Under the pieces are notes generated by a model. It did not search any database. It saw only the letters and a program-made list of their open reading frames with translations, and had not been told where the DNA came from. Positions 41,868 to 51,080 of a stretch of DNA of 64,000 bases are shown piece after piece. This stretch comes from Flagellimonas oceani (lineage in GTDB: Bacteria; Bacteroidota; Bacteroidia; Flavobacteriales; Flavobacteriaceae), in assembly GCF_011068285.1 (NCBI RefSeq), contig NZ_CP049616.1, forward strand, positions 1,406,501 to 1,470,500, given 5' to 3'. Positions within the stretch are counted from its first letter, which is position 1, and every line of letters begins with the position of its first letter. The position numbers and the translations under genes are program-made.

Positions 41868-43124
41868 ATGGGCGAGAAGAAAAGCGTAGTTGTGGTCGGT
41901 GGTGGAATTGTGGGATTGTCCACGGCCTACTTTTTACAGAAAGAAGGGCACCGGGTCACCGTATTGGACAAGTCGGACATAACATCGGGAGCCTCATTTG
42001 TAAACGCAGGTTATCTTACCCCGAGCCATATTGTTTCCTTGGCCTCACCAGGTATGATCACACAGGGGTTAAAATATATGTTCAATTCCTCCAGTCCATT
42101 TTATATGAAACCCAGATTGGACCCCGATTTTATTCGATGGGCATGGTATTTTAAAAAATCATCGACGCAGTCCAAAGTGGACCGCTCCATGTCCATTATT
42201 GGTGATATCAACCTATTGAGTCGGGAACTATATGAAGCAATACAGGCTTCGGGCGACTTGGGAGATTTTCAGATAGGCCAACAAGGTTTAATGATGGTGT
42301 ACCGGACCGAAAAAGCCCGCGACCATGAGATGGAAGTTGTTGAAAAAGCCGCCAAAATGGGTTTGGTGGGCAAGCACCTATCAAAAGAGGAATTGAGAAA
42401 AATAGAGCCCAATGTAGATATTAATGCAGAAGGGGCCATACTTTGGGAGTGTGATCGGCATACCACACCACCGTTGATCATGAAAAGAATGGTGCAGCAT
42501 TTGGAAAAGACAGGGGTTGATATTCATAAAAATGAAGCGGTTGTAGATATATCCTTATCCAACGGAAAAATAACCGAGGTAAAAACAGCAAACGCATCTT
42601 ACAAATCGGACGAAGTGGTTTTTGCCGCAGGATCTTGGACCTCGGAACTATCCAAAAAAATCAATTTAAATTTGCCATTGCAGGCAGGTAAAGGGTATCG
42701 TATGGATGTTGCGGAGCCCACCCATATAACCATGCCTACGATATTAATGGAGAAAAAGATTGCCATTACCCCCATGGAGGGATTCACGCGCTTTGCCGGC
42801 ACCATGGAATTTTCCGGGATCAACCATACCATTCGCAAGGAAAGGGTAGAGGCGATAGCCAAGGGGGCCGAATCGTACTACAAAGGGCTTCGTATTCCCG
42901 AAGAAGCTAAGAAGAATGCCATGTGCGGTCTTCGTCCCGTATCTCCTGACGGGCTTCCCTACATAGGAAAGGTAAAAAACCATAAGAATTTAACCATCGC
43001 CACCGGACATGCCATGATGGGATGGAGCATGGGGCCGGCAACAGGGAAATTAGTGACCGAAATTATTACGGGAACCAAACCCTCCATGGATATTTCCCCA
43101 TTTGATCCACAACGTAAATTTTAA
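41868..43124 (+). CDS. FAD-dependent D-amino-acid dehydrogenase (DadA-like)
   Basis: About 418 aa. The FAD-binding GGGIVGLSTAYFL follows the N-terminus, and the DAO fold is complete: KSDITSGASFVNAGYLTPSH, DEVVFAAGSWTSELS, and the C-terminal GLRPVSPDGLPYIG. Relatives deaminate D-amino acids and pass electrons to the chain. The frame runs upstream to 41796, but the first 24 codons lack family similarity, so ATG 41868 (MGEKKSVVVVGGGIV) is preferred. Confidence 0.88.
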   Translation: MGEKKSVVVVGGGIVGLSTAYFLQKEGHRVTVLDKSDITSGASFVNAGYLTPSHIVSLASPGMITQGLKYMFNSSSPFYMKPRLDPDFIRWAWYFKKSSTQSKVDRSMSIIGDINLLSRELYEAIQASGDLGDFQIGQQGLMMVYRTEKARDHEMEVVEKAAKMGLVGKHLSKEELRKIEPNVDINAEGAILWECDRHTTPPLIMKRMVQHLEKTGVDIHKNEAVVDISLSNGKITEVKTANASYKSDEVVFAAGSWTSELSKKINLNLPLQAGKGYRMDVAEPTHITMPTILMEKKIAITPMEGFTRFAGTMEFSGINHTIRKERVEAIAKGAESYYKGLRIPEEAKKNAMCGLRPVSPDGLPYIGKVKNHKNLTIATGHAMMGWSMGPATGKLVTEIITGTKPSMDISPFDPQRKF

Positions 43125-43201
43125 GTGATTTCTTGTTGTTTGTGGCAGGATATGTGCGGTTGATATTTTTCAGTTGAGTTTTTTACGATTAATTTTACAG
43201 C

Positions 43202-44134
43202 ATGAAAAAACACTACACCTCCTTTTTATTTTTTTCATTTTTATTTGTTGCTGGACTTTGGTCCCAAGAGATACAGATTTTTAAGGTAGCGGATTTCGAC
43301 CTTAAGGGCCCTGTAAAATCATGCTTGGTGACCACGGATTACGGCAAGGAACTGTTCGAGTTCAACAAAGAGGGTGTTCTGAAAAAGACCATCACCCAGT
43401 ATAACGATACCGATCAGGACATTACCTATTATAAATATAATAATGGCGAATTGGTGGAGAAACGAATGGAAAGCTACAAGGGAAATGTTTTGGACGAATC
43501 TACTTCCATGGCCAATTTTTATGAAATAGATACCGTTCCCAATAGAAAGATTATCGAAAAAATCATCTCTTACGACAAACAGTTCTTGGAACAACAACAA
43601 TATCATTACGACGATGATGGGAAATTGGTCCGTATCATATCTTCCAACGGTGAAGGGGTGGACGAAACAACTTTTCAATATTCACAAGTAAAAAACGAAG
43701 AAACGGTAAGCACCTTTACCAATGGCGTTTTACAAAAAGCGGTAAGGACATCGACCAAAAAAGGACCGAATGGCACCCAAGAGGTTGTCCTCACCAAAGA
43801 GTACATTGACGGTGAGCCCAACACCGCCCTGGAAGAAGTTTTTAATGGCAACGGAAAATTGGTGACCAGCGAAGAGTTTTTATACGATGTCGCCGAGAAG
43901 GAGTTTGTGTCCCAGAAAAAACGCTTTTATCATTACAACGATGGCAAGTTGAGCAAAGTTGTAAAGAAAACCGTGAACACTGAATCCACGGACAAGTATA
44001 TTTTTCAGTTCGACAACCACACGCCCAGCAACTGGGTAAAGCAAATAGTTACCCCTGCGAACACATATACGACAAGGGCGATAGAATATTACAAGGAAGA
44101 GGAAAAGACAGAGAAGAATCCCAATAAAAAATAG
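43202..44134 (+). CDS. Secreted protein with YD-like repeats
   Basis: 310 aa with a signal peptide (MKKHYTSFLFFSFLFVAGLWS). The mature part has many short strands with YD, YK or YN turns (for example QYNDTDQDITYYKYNNGE and QYHYDDDGKLVRI, then RFYHYNDGKLSKV), like RHS/YD or MORN-type beta repeats. I do not know its function. No cysteine pairs or catalytic motifs are visible. It stands alone between the DadA-like gene and the convergent hydrolase. Confidence 0.7.
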   Translation: MKKHYTSFLFFSFLFVAGLWSQEIQIFKVADFDLKGPVKSCLVTTDYGKELFEFNKEGVLKKTITQYNDTDQDITYYKYNNGELVEKRMESYKGNVLDESTSMANFYEIDTVPNRKIIEKIISYDKQFLEQQQYHYDDDGKLVRIISSNGEGVDETTFQYSQVKNEETVSTFTNGVLQKAVRTSTKKGPNGTQEVVLTKEYIDGEPNTALEEVFNGNGKLVTSEEFLYDVAEKEFVSQKKRFYHYNDGKLSKVVKKTVNTESTDKYIFQFDNHTPSNWVKQIVTPANTYTTRAIEYYKEEEKTEKNPNKK

Positions 44135-44135
44135 T

Positions 44136-44780
44136 TTACAGCAGATTTTCTATGAGTTCGGTTTTTACCTCGTGACCGCCATCAAACATTTTAATCTCGG
44201 CATGTCCTTGAAACAGGTCGTCTATCTTTATTTTTTCTTTTTCGAGTTTTTCGGGTGTTATGAATTCATCTTTGTTGCCATAAACCACGGTTATTTTTGT
44301 TGAACCATATTCCAAAAAAGAAAAGTCTTTTTTTGTCAACTCCTTGGGAATACCGCCAGCATAAAGAACAATTTGTCGGCACGATATTTTTTGATGGGCC
44401 AACCATCTTGTGGCCACCGAAACACCCTGCGAAAACCCAAATAAAATAAGGTCCACATTTTTAGGGAGGTTTTCAGCTTCAAGTACGGCATCAACATAGT
44501 TGATTACATTTTTGATTTCGGTTGCCGTATTTTCCTTGGTCAGCCAACTGGCCCCAACATATTTGTATTCGTTCTTTAAGTAATATTTGGACGGGGCCTG
44601 GGGAACGATAATGTAGTTTTCTTCGGGATCGAGACCATCAAAATACTTCACAAAATAGCGGCTCAAATACCCGATTCCATGGAAGACCAACCAAACCTTC
44701 TTGGTTTTTGCCGTTAATTCGTTCTGCGTCAAGTATGTATTTTCAGTGGAATAGGTAACGGTCTTTTCTATGTTGGACAT
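44136..44780 (-). CDS. Alpha/beta hydrolase (carboxylesterase-like)
   Basis: About 214 aa. The nucleophile elbow is GFSQGVSV (Ser in G-x-S-x-G), with GGHEV giving the His near the C-terminus and NKDEF giving a likely Asp. VWLVFHGIGYLSRYF holds the oxyanion region. It belongs to the phospholipase/carboxylesterase group. Because it lies next to the hotdog thioesterase and the men genes, it might hydrolyse a thioester or act as a MenH-type enzyme, but this is only context. ATG 44780 is chosen; the longer frame to 44912 adds an unsupported head. Confidence 0.8.
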   Translation of the reverse strand: MSNIEKTVTYSTENTYLTQNELTAKTKKVWLVFHGIGYLSRYFVKYFDGLDPEENYIIVPQAPSKYYLKNEYKYVGASWLTKENTATEIKNVINYVDAVLEAENLPKNVDLILFGFSQGVSVATRWLAHQKISCRQIVLYAGGIPKELTKKDFSFLEYGSTKITVVYGNKDEFITPEKLEKEKIKIDDLFQGHAEIKMFDGGHEVKTELIENLL

Positions 44781-44842
44781 GTTTAAAAATGCTGATTTAG
44801 ATATTGGCAAAGCTTTCCGTAATTTTACAAAAAAGTAAAAGG

Positions 44843-45265
44843 ATGAACGAGCATAAAGAGAAGATTCTGTCCGTTTGCAATGAAATTTGTAAGGGCACAT
44901 TGATGGAGACATTGGACATAACCTATATTGATGTCGGCGAAAATTTTCTCTTGGCCAAAATGCCCGTTACGCCAAAAGTTCACCAGCCCGACGGCGTTCT
45001 GCATGGCGGGGCATCTGTTGCACTTGCCGAAAGTGTGGGGAGTGCGGCATCCTATATTTTCTTGGACAGACAGAATTTTTCTGTGCGTGGTATCGAAATT
45101 GCTGCCAACCATGTGCGTTCCATAAAAGAAGGTTTTGTGTATGCGAAAGCATCCATTTTGCACAAAGGCAGAACCACCCAATTATGGGAGATACGAATCA
45201 CCGATGAGGAGGATCGTTTGATCTCCAACTGTAAACTGACGACCATTGCGCTACCCAGAAACTAA
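44843..45265 (+). CDS. Hotdog-fold thioesterase (PaaI/MenI-like)
   Basis: About 140 aa. The hotdog motif has HQPDGVLHGGASVALAESVGSAA (split by the HGG), in which the Glu/Ser residues act, and the C-terminal strand GRTTQLWEIRI. It sits directly before menF and overlaps the TTG start of that gene by 20 bases. In other species the enzyme for releasing CoA from 1,4-dihydroxy-2-naphthoyl-CoA belongs to this fold, so a MenI role is likely. The ATG at 44843 follows an AAAGG-like box. Confidence 0.85.
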   Translation: MNEHKEKILSVCNEICKGTLMETLDITYIDVGENFLLAKMPVTPKVHQPDGVLHGGASVALAESVGSAASYIFLDRQNFSVRGIEIAANHVRSIKEGFVYAKASILHKGRTTQLWEIRITDEEDRLISNCKLTTIALPRN

Positions 45266-46307
45266 AAATCTACAGGAGATTTTGGATAGGGTGGAGGCCA
45301 GTTTCGAAGAAGCCCGGCCTTTTGCGTTGTACAGAAAACCTAACCAGAATGAAATTTTTGGGGTTTTCCAAGCAGATGCAAAGCTGCACTATTCCATGGA
45401 TTTCACAGAAAAAGGATTTGTTTTTGCTCCGTTCGATGCCAAAAGCGATGTCGTTCTCATTCACCCCGATGAGCTTTACAAAGGGGAGTTCAATGCCACG
45501 GCTCCCAGATCGGAACAAACTATTTCTTTGGATGAATCGGGCAAAAACGAGCATATCGATTTGATAAAAAAGGGTATCAAAGAAATCGAAAAGGGAAGAC
45601 TTCAAAAAGTGGTGCTCTCCAGAAAAATACAAGTGCCCAATGCAAAGTCGCCCATCAAAATATTCAAGACCCTTTTAAATACCTATCCAAATGCATTTGG
45701 GTATCTTTTTCATCATCCCAAAGTAGGGACATGGTGCGGCGCAACCCCTGAAACCTTGGTCAAAGTAACGAACAAGAAATTGGTGACCATGTCCTTGGCG
45801 GCAACTTTGCCTTATATCGAGAATGAAAAGCCAAACTGGGGCAACAAAGAAATCGAGGAGCAACAAATGGTATCCGAATATATTGGGGATAAATTGGCAC
45901 ACACCATGGAACGCTTGGAAATAGACGAAGCGGAATCCGTTCGGGCCGGAAACCTGTGGCACTTGCGCTCTGAGGTCCGTGGCGATATGCTTCCCGACCT
46001 AAAGATCGAGCAGGTTATCCGTGCGCTGCACCCGACTCCTGCCGTATGCGGTATCCCTACAACGGAGGCACATGAGTTTATTCAGGCCAATGAAAATTAT
46101 AGCAGAACTTTTTACACAGGTTTTTTGGGCGAGTTGAATTTACAGGCTCAAGGAGAGTTGTCGCTCTTCGTAAATCTACGCTGTATGGAACTTGACGATG
46201 GTACCGCCTCAATTTTTGTGGGAGGGGGAATTACCGAGGCATCCGACCCGGAAAGCGAATGGATTGAGACTCAAAACAAAAGTAGGACCATGTTGGGAAT
46301 CTTGTGA
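45246..46307 (+). CDS. menF: Isochorismate synthase MenF
   Basis: 353 aa, chorismate-binding family. The core segments are KVVLSRKIQ, TWCGATPETLVKV, LAATLPYIENE, HLRSEVRG, and the C-terminal HPTPAVCGIPTTEA, with FYTGFLGEL and FVNLRCMEL. These are the active-site and metal residues of isochorismate/salicylate/anthranilate synthases. Converts chorismate to isochorismate for menaquinone. The TTG start at 45246 overlaps the thioesterase gene; a TTG at 45282 would give a shorter protein starting after the overlap. Part of the men cluster. Confidence 0.92.
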   Translation: MRYPETKNLQEILDRVEASFEEARPFALYRKPNQNEIFGVFQADAKLHYSMDFTEKGFVFAPFDAKSDVVLIHPDELYKGEFNATAPRSEQTISLDESGKNEHIDLIKKGIKEIEKGRLQKVVLSRKIQVPNAKSPIKIFKTLLNTYPNAFGYLFHHPKVGTWCGATPETLVKVTNKKLVTMSLAATLPYIENEKPNWGNKEIEEQQMVSEYIGDKLAHTMERLEIDEAESVRAGNLWHLRSEVRGDMLPDLKIEQVIRALHPTPAVCGIPTTEAHEFIQANENYSRTFYTGFLGELNLQAQGELSLFVNLRCMELDDGTASIFVGGGITEASDPESEWIETQNKSRTMLGIL

Positions 46308-46348
46308 ATTGATGTTTCGCAAAGGCACGGTTTACCATCCAGATAATG

Positions 46349-46356
46349 TATTTTTG
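46349..46356 (+). promoter_or_regulatory. Promoter -7 box just before menD
   Basis: TATTTTTG fits the consensus exactly and ends only six bases before ATG 46363. A start of transcription at the usual distance would fall at or next to the ATG, giving a leaderless or nearly leaderless mRNA. Confidence 0.5.
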
Positions 46357-46362
46357 TAGTCC

Positions 46363-48099
46363 ATGATGTACTCAGATATACCCACTGCACAGACCTTGGT
46401 TTTGTACTTTAAATCTAGGGGTGTCAAAAATATAGTGATCTCTCCGGGGTCCAGAAATGCCCCATTGACCATAAGTTTTACAAAAAATCCGTTTTTCAAC
46501 TGTTTTAGTATTGTAGATGAGCGATGTGCCGCTTTTTTTGCCATGGGTATGGCGCAGCATTTACAGGAACCCGTTGCCGTACTTTGTTCTTCGGGCAGTG
46601 CCTTGCTCAATTTTTATCCCGCAGTGGCAGAGGCCTATTATAGCGATATTCCATTGATCGTGGTATCTGCGGACAGACCCGGTTACCGGATAGATATTGG
46701 GGACGGACAAACCATTAGACAGGAGAATGTACTGGAAAAACACATTGGTTATTCCGCCAATTTGAAGCAGGACGTTTCCCATGCCGCGCAGACCATTTCA
46801 AAATATGGAAAAACGTTGCTGGAGTCCAGTCAGAATGAAATTCAAGCCTATAATGAAAAGGAAATCGCCAAGGCACTTTCGGTAGCTTTTGATGAAAAAT
46901 ATCCGGTACATATCAATATTCCCTTTGAAGAACCTTTGTATGGAAGGGTAGAGGAGCCTACGGTTAAAATTCAAGATTTTGAAACACCAAATAGTAAGGC
47001 TGATCTTGAAGAAGATTGGGAAGGATTGGCAAAAATATGGAAGGAGAGTTCTCGAAAAATGGTTTTGGTCGGCGTCAATCAACCCAATGCCATCGAAGCA
47101 GATGTGTTGGATATGCTGGCCAACGATCCCAACACGGTTTTGTTTACCGAGACCACATCGAACCTGCATCACCCTAATTTTTTTGAGAGTATAGACAGTA
47201 TTATCGCTCCCATTGAAAAATCAGAAAATAAGGAAGAGCTTTTCCAAAAGTTGCGACCTGAACTTTTGATAACCTTTGGCGGTTTGATCGTTTCCAAAAA
47301 AATAAAGGCCTTTTTGCGGGAGTATAAGCCCAAACAACATTGGCACATTGATACCAAGAAAGCCAACGATACTTTTTATTGTTTGACAAAGCATATCAAG
47401 ACCAATCCCAATCAGTTTTTTAAAAGGATGGGCACAAATGGTTCGGGCGAGAGTGATTTTAAAGCGTTTTGGGAGCAGAAAAAAGATAACTACGAAAGAA
47501 AACGCATGGCCTATTTGGAGGGAATCCCTTTTTCGGATTTCACTGCTTTCGATCGTATCATAAAAACCATACCCAAAGGGTATCAGGTACATTTGGCCAA
47601 TAGTTCTACGGTTAGGTATGCCCAGCTTTTCGCCATGGATAAATCCTTGAAAGTATTTTGTAACAGGGGCACGAGCGGTATCGATGGATCTACTTCTACG
47701 GCTGTGGGCAGTTCCATTTACAGTAAGGGGCCCACAGTTTTATTAACAGGCGATTTGAGTTTTTTTTATGACAGCAATGCTTTGTGGAACAGATATATGC
47801 GTCCAGATTTCAGGATAGTGCTCATCAACAATTCCGGTGGCGGTATTTTTAGGATCTTGCCGGGAAAAGAGGATACCGAAGAATTTGAGACCTTTTTTGA
47901 GACCAGCCATGAATTAACTGCACGGCATTTGGCGGAGATGTATGGATTTGAACATGTCGTGGTAGAAAATGAAGCGGAAATGGAAGCATCATTGGAGAGT
48001 TTTTACTCGGAATCGGAAAAACCAAAAATCATGGAAGTCGCCACACCACGGGTTTTGAACAATAAAATTTTGCTTGGGTACTTCGATTTTATATCTTAG
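46363..48099 (+). CDS. menD: MenD (SEPHCHC synthase)
   Basis: 578 aa, thiamine-diphosphate enzyme. The N-terminal domain has VISPGSRNAPLTISF and the TPP-activating Glu in VDERCAAFFAMGMA; the middle has RPGYRIDIGDGQTIRQE; the C-terminal TPP/Mg site has GDLSFFYDSNALWN and NNSGGGIFRILPG. It joins 2-oxoglutarate and isochorismate. It starts 56 bp after menF, with ATGATG at the start and its own promoter box directly before it, so it may be transcribed both with menF and on its own. Confidence 0.97.
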   Translation: MMYSDIPTAQTLVLYFKSRGVKNIVISPGSRNAPLTISFTKNPFFNCFSIVDERCAAFFAMGMAQHLQEPVAVLCSSGSALLNFYPAVAEAYYSDIPLIVVSADRPGYRIDIGDGQTIRQENVLEKHIGYSANLKQDVSHAAQTISKYGKTLLESSQNEIQAYNEKEIAKALSVAFDEKYPVHINIPFEEPLYGRVEEPTVKIQDFETPNSKADLEEDWEGLAKIWKESSRKMVLVGVNQPNAIEADVLDMLANDPNTVLFTETTSNLHHPNFFESIDSIIAPIEKSENKEELFQKLRPELLITFGGLIVSKKIKAFLREYKPKQHWHIDTKKANDTFYCLTKHIKTNPNQFFKRMGTNGSGESDFKAFWEQKKDNYERKRMAYLEGIPFSDFTAFDRIIKTIPKGYQVHLANSSTVRYAQLFAMDKSLKVFCNRGTSGIDGSTSTAVGSSIYSKGPTVLLTGDLSFFYDSNALWNRYMRPDFRIVLINNSGGGIFRILPGKEDTEEFETFFETSHELTARHLAEMYGFEHVVVENEAEMEASLESFYSESEKPKIMEVATPRVLNNKILLGYFDFIS

Positions 48100-48137
48100 A
48101 ACCTTAACTATAAATCAAACGAGAACACTAACAGATT

Positions 48138-48479
48138 ATGAGCAAAAGAGACGAATTGATCGAAAAGTACGCAGCCGACATCAAAAGCAAATTTGGGCAA
48201 ACTCCGGATATGGATTTGTTGACTAAAGTAGCCATTGGTCTGGGGCCTGCCATTTATAACTTGGATGCTTCCAAGGTTTCCGGTTCCGACGAAAAGGAAT
48301 TGGAAACGGTAAAAAACAATTTTTTGATCAAAAAATTGGGCTTGGCCGAGACGCCTGCTTTGATGGAATCCATCAATAGCGTAATAGACGCCTACGGAAA
48401 ATCAGAAAAAAACAAACATCGTGCGGTCATTTATTATATGTTGACAAAGCACTTTGGAAAGGAATCGGTTTATAATTAA
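48138..48479 (+). CDS. DUF2853 family protein
   Basis: 113 aa, helical, Lys-rich. It has MSKRDELIEKYAADIKSKFG at the start and MLTKHFGKESVYN at the end, which fits the DUF2853 pattern. Function unknown. In Flavobacteriaceae the gene often lies directly after menD, and it does here too (39 bp). A terminator follows it, which separates menD and DUF2853 from the CvfB gene. Confidence 0.88.
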   Translation: MSKRDELIEKYAADIKSKFGQTPDMDLLTKVAIGLGPAIYNLDASKVSGSDEKELETVKNNFLIKKLGLAETPALMESINSVIDAYGKSEKNKHRAVIYYMLTKHFGKESVYN

Positions 48480-48498
48480 GATTACAACCCGTGTAAAG

Positions 48499-48527
48499 AA
48501 GCTGTCCAAATTAGGGCGGCTTTTTTT
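48499..48527 (+). terminator. Terminator after DUF2853 gene
   Basis: AAGCTGTCC (48499-48507) pairs with GGGCGGCTT (48514-48522), with two G-U pairs, around loop AAATTA, followed by a run of T to 48527. It lies 20 bp after the DUF2853 stop at 48479. Confidence 0.75.
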
Positions 48528-48557
48528 ATACCCATAATTTACAACTACCTTTACCGT

Positions 48558-49391
48558 ATGATTGAATTGGGAAACTACAACACCCTTAAGGTGCTCAGGA
48601 GCACCAGTATAGGACTTTTTTTGGGAGATGATGAGGGCACGGAAATACTTTTGCCGAACAAATATGTGCCCGAGGATTTTGAAATTGACCAAGAAATGGA
48701 AGTGTTCTGTTACTTGGACAATGCGGAACGTCCGATTTCGACCACTTTAAGGCCCAAGATTATCCGAAACGGATTTGCCAATTTAAAAGTAGTGGAAGTG
48801 GGCGCTTATGGGGCTTTTATGGACTGGGGACTGGAAAAACACCTGCTTGTACCCTTTAGGGAACAGTCCCAACGAATGGAGGAAGGCCACAGTTATATTG
48901 TTCATTGTTATATGGATGAGGAGAGTATGCGTCTTACGGGATCCAGTAGGGTGGATAAATTTTTGTCCAACGAGAACGTAGCATACGAACAGAATGATGA
49001 AGTCGACCTTTTGGTGCACCGTAAAACACCTTTGGGTTGGGAGGCTATTGTGGACGAACGACATAAAGGACTCATATTTGACAGCGATATTTTTAAGCCA
49101 TTGCGCACAGGGGATAGCCTCAAAGGATTTATAAAGAATGTAAGGGACGATAAAAAATTGGATATTTCACTGCAGCCCATTGGAGCCAAAGTGCTGGAGC
49201 CAACAGCCAAAATGATTTTGGATAAGCTTGTACAAAACGAAGGATTTTTACCATTGCACGATAAATCATCACCAGATGACATTATGAATACCCTGCACAT
49301 GAGCAAAAAAGCGTTCAAAAAAGGAGTGGGGATTTTGTACCGACAGCGTAAAATAAATATTCAGGATGATGGTATCCATTTATTACAATAA
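48558..49391 (+). CDS. CvfB-type S1 RNA-binding protein
   Basis: 277 aa. It begins with an S1-like strand pattern (LGNYNTLKVLRSTSIGLFL), then FANLKVVEVGAYGAFMDWG and KGFIKNVRDDKKLDISLQ, so three S1 domains are visible, and ends in a winged-helix-like segment (MSKKAFKKGVGILYRQRKI). CvfB binds RNA and affects virulence and colony traits in staphylococci; its role here is unknown. It follows DUF2853 and precedes a SPOR protein. In many relatives menB comes next, which is not the case here. Confidence 0.88.
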   Translation: MIELGNYNTLKVLRSTSIGLFLGDDEGTEILLPNKYVPEDFEIDQEMEVFCYLDNAERPISTTLRPKIIRNGFANLKVVEVGAYGAFMDWGLEKHLLVPFREQSQRMEEGHSYIVHCYMDEESMRLTGSSRVDKFLSNENVAYEQNDEVDLLVHRKTPLGWEAIVDERHKGLIFDSDIFKPLRTGDSLKGFIKNVRDDKKLDISLQPIGAKVLEPTAKMILDKLVQNEGFLPLHDKSSPDDIMNTLHMSKKAFKKGVGILYRQRKINIQDDGIHLLQ

Positions 49392-49459
49392 AAGATCTCG
49401 GGAGATTGGATTATTGCAAGCTTTGGAGCCATAAAGTTTTTTTCTTTGGACAAATATTT

Positions 49460-49467
49460 TATTTTTG
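49460..49467 (+). promoter_or_regulatory. Promoter -7 box of SPOR gene
   Basis: TATTTTTG fits the consensus exactly and lies 70 bp before the ATG at 49538. A TTTG at 49445-49448 is too close to serve as the usual -33 box. Confidence 0.45.
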
Positions 49468-49537
49468 TAACAATTCAGATTAACTTATTGGTTGTTATGC
49501 TTTTAGCATAGCGCATAATTATAACTCCCTATACAAT

Positions 49538-50137
49538 ATGCCTTTTATTGAAGAAAGCGATTTGTTGGACCTTCATAAGGATATAGACAAGGCCCAGATC
49601 ATCAACGAGAGACTGCTCGATCAGATAAAGTTTAAAAATAAGGATCTTCGTAAAATTAAGCTTCAACGAAACATTCTCCTTGGTTTTGTGGCCTTGTTCG
49701 TGATCGGCACACTCGCCATAACATCCTTTACTGCCGGGCTTAGCAGCAAACAATCTTTTGAGAACCAAAGCAATGTTCTGGTGTCATTGGATAGCTTGGA
49801 TGTAATCAAGGCACGGATAGACAATCTAAAATCACAGAACCAGGAACTCAGTTTGGTGAAGGAATTTTATTTGGCCAAAGAGTTTTTGAACAAGGAAAAA
49901 ATCTATTCCGTACAGGTAAAATCCTTTGTGGAAAACAATGTGACCTTGGCCTCTGAGGCGTTGACCAACACACTTTTTGTAAAGACCAATCCATTTTACG
50001 CCTATTCCCTCGGTAATTTTGAAACCTTGGAAGAAGCTCAAAAATTTAGACAGCAACTGGTACAAATGGGCTTTCAGGATGCATTTGTGGCATCCTACAA
50101 AGATGGTCAACGAATTAAGATAGAAGATCCGTATTAA
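49538..50137 (+). CDS. Single-TM SPOR-like protein
   Basis: 199 aa: a coiled-coil or helical head (10-45), a membrane helix (about 46-66, LLGFVALFVIGTLAITSF), a second helix of about 50 residues, and a C-terminal SPOR-like domain (about 121-199: IYSVQVKSF, YSLGNFETLEEAQKFRQQL and GFQDAFVASYKDG). SPOR domains bind bare glycan strands of peptidoglycan at the division site. The sequence fits this pattern, but the match is judged by eye. It ends three bases before menA and is likely co-transcribed with it. Confidence 0.8.
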   Translation: MPFIEESDLLDLHKDIDKAQIINERLLDQIKFKNKDLRKIKLQRNILLGFVALFVIGTLAITSFTAGLSSKQSFENQSNVLVSLDSLDVIKARIDNLKSQNQELSLVKEFYLAKEFLNKEKIYSVQVKSFVENNVTLASEALTNTLFVKTNPFYAYSLGNFETLEEAQKFRQQLVQMGFQDAFVASYKDGQRIKIEDPY

Positions 50138-50139
50138 TC

Positions 50140-51048
50140 TTGGGAAACACAAAGGCTTGGATACAAGCCGCTAGACTCCGCACACTGCCGTTATCATTAT
50201 CCGGAATTATTGTTGGTACCGGATTGGCCGTTATAGAAGGCGAATTTGATGTCAAAATATTTGTTTTGGCCTTGTTGACCACTGTAGGTTTTCAGGTCAC
50301 CTCCAACTTTGCCAACGATTATGGCGATGGGGTAAAGGGAACCGATAACGAAGATCGGATCGGTCCCGCTCGTGCCATTCAAAGTGGTTCCATTACCCGA
50401 AGTGCACTAAAAAAGGGAATTGTTGTATCCATTATTGTTAGCATGTTGATTGCCCTTGCATTGATTTACTCAGCCTTTGGAATGGACAACTTTCCCTTTG
50501 TCCTATTGTTTTTTATGCTGGGATTGTTGAGTATTTGGGCATCCATAAAGTATACTGTCGGTGCCAATGCCTACGGGTATAGGGGACTTGGAGATTTGTT
50601 CGTATTCCTCTTTTTTGGCCTCTTGGGGGTTCTTGGGAGTATGTTCCTATATACGAAATCGTTGGGATGGAGCTCGGTTTTGCCCGCCGTGGCCATTGGT
50701 TTTTTATGTGTTGCCGTACTTAACCTCAATAATCTGAGGGATGTGGTATCGGACAAGAAGCACGGTAAGATAACCATGGTGGTGAAGATGGGGTTCAATA
50801 AAGGGAAACGGTACCATACATTTTTGATATTGGCGTCGTTTTTTTGCTTTTTGGCATTTATATGGGTAGAGGATTTTGGCTGGAAACAATCATTTTTTCT
50901 TTTGGCATTCGTACCATTATTGATCCATTTACGAAAAGTGATCCAGACCCATAATCCCGGGAGTTTGGATGTGGAATTAAAAAAAGTTGCACTCAGCACT
51001 TTTCTATTGGCGATATTATTCTTAATTTCTGTTAATATTTTTTTGTAA
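50140..51048 (+). CDS. menA: DHNA polyprenyltransferase MenA
   Basis: 302 aa, UbiA-type prenyltransferase with about nine membrane helices. The first aspartate-rich motif is NDYGDGVKGTD at 59-69, and the second lies near LRDVVSDKKHGK. It attaches the isoprenoid side chain to 1,4-dihydroxy-2-naphthoate in the cell membrane. The TTG at 50140, three bases after the SPOR stop, is the only plausible start before the conserved AARLRTLPLS stretch. The next gene has its own promoter. Confidence 0.95.
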   Translation: MGNTKAWIQAARLRTLPLSLSGIIVGTGLAVIEGEFDVKIFVLALLTTVGFQVTSNFANDYGDGVKGTDNEDRIGPARAIQSGSITRSALKKGIVVSIIVSMLIALALIYSAFGMDNFPFVLLFFMLGLLSIWASIKYTVGANAYGYRGLGDLFVFLFFGLLGVLGSMFLYTKSLGWSSVLPAVAIGFLCVAVLNLNNLRDVVSDKKHGKITMVVKMGFNKGKRYHTFLILASFFCFLAFIWVEDFGWKQSFFLLAFVPLLIHLRKVIQTHNPGSLDVELKKVALSTFLLAILFLISVNIFL

Positions 51049-51053
51049 ATTTG
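51046..51053 (+). promoter_or_regulatory. Promoter -7 box of LytTR gene
   Basis: TAAATTTG fits the consensus exactly, begins in the last codon region of menA and lies 27 bp before the TTG at 51081. Confidence 0.5.
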
Positions 51054-51080
51054 ATTACAACCAAATAAACGTAAAGGAAC

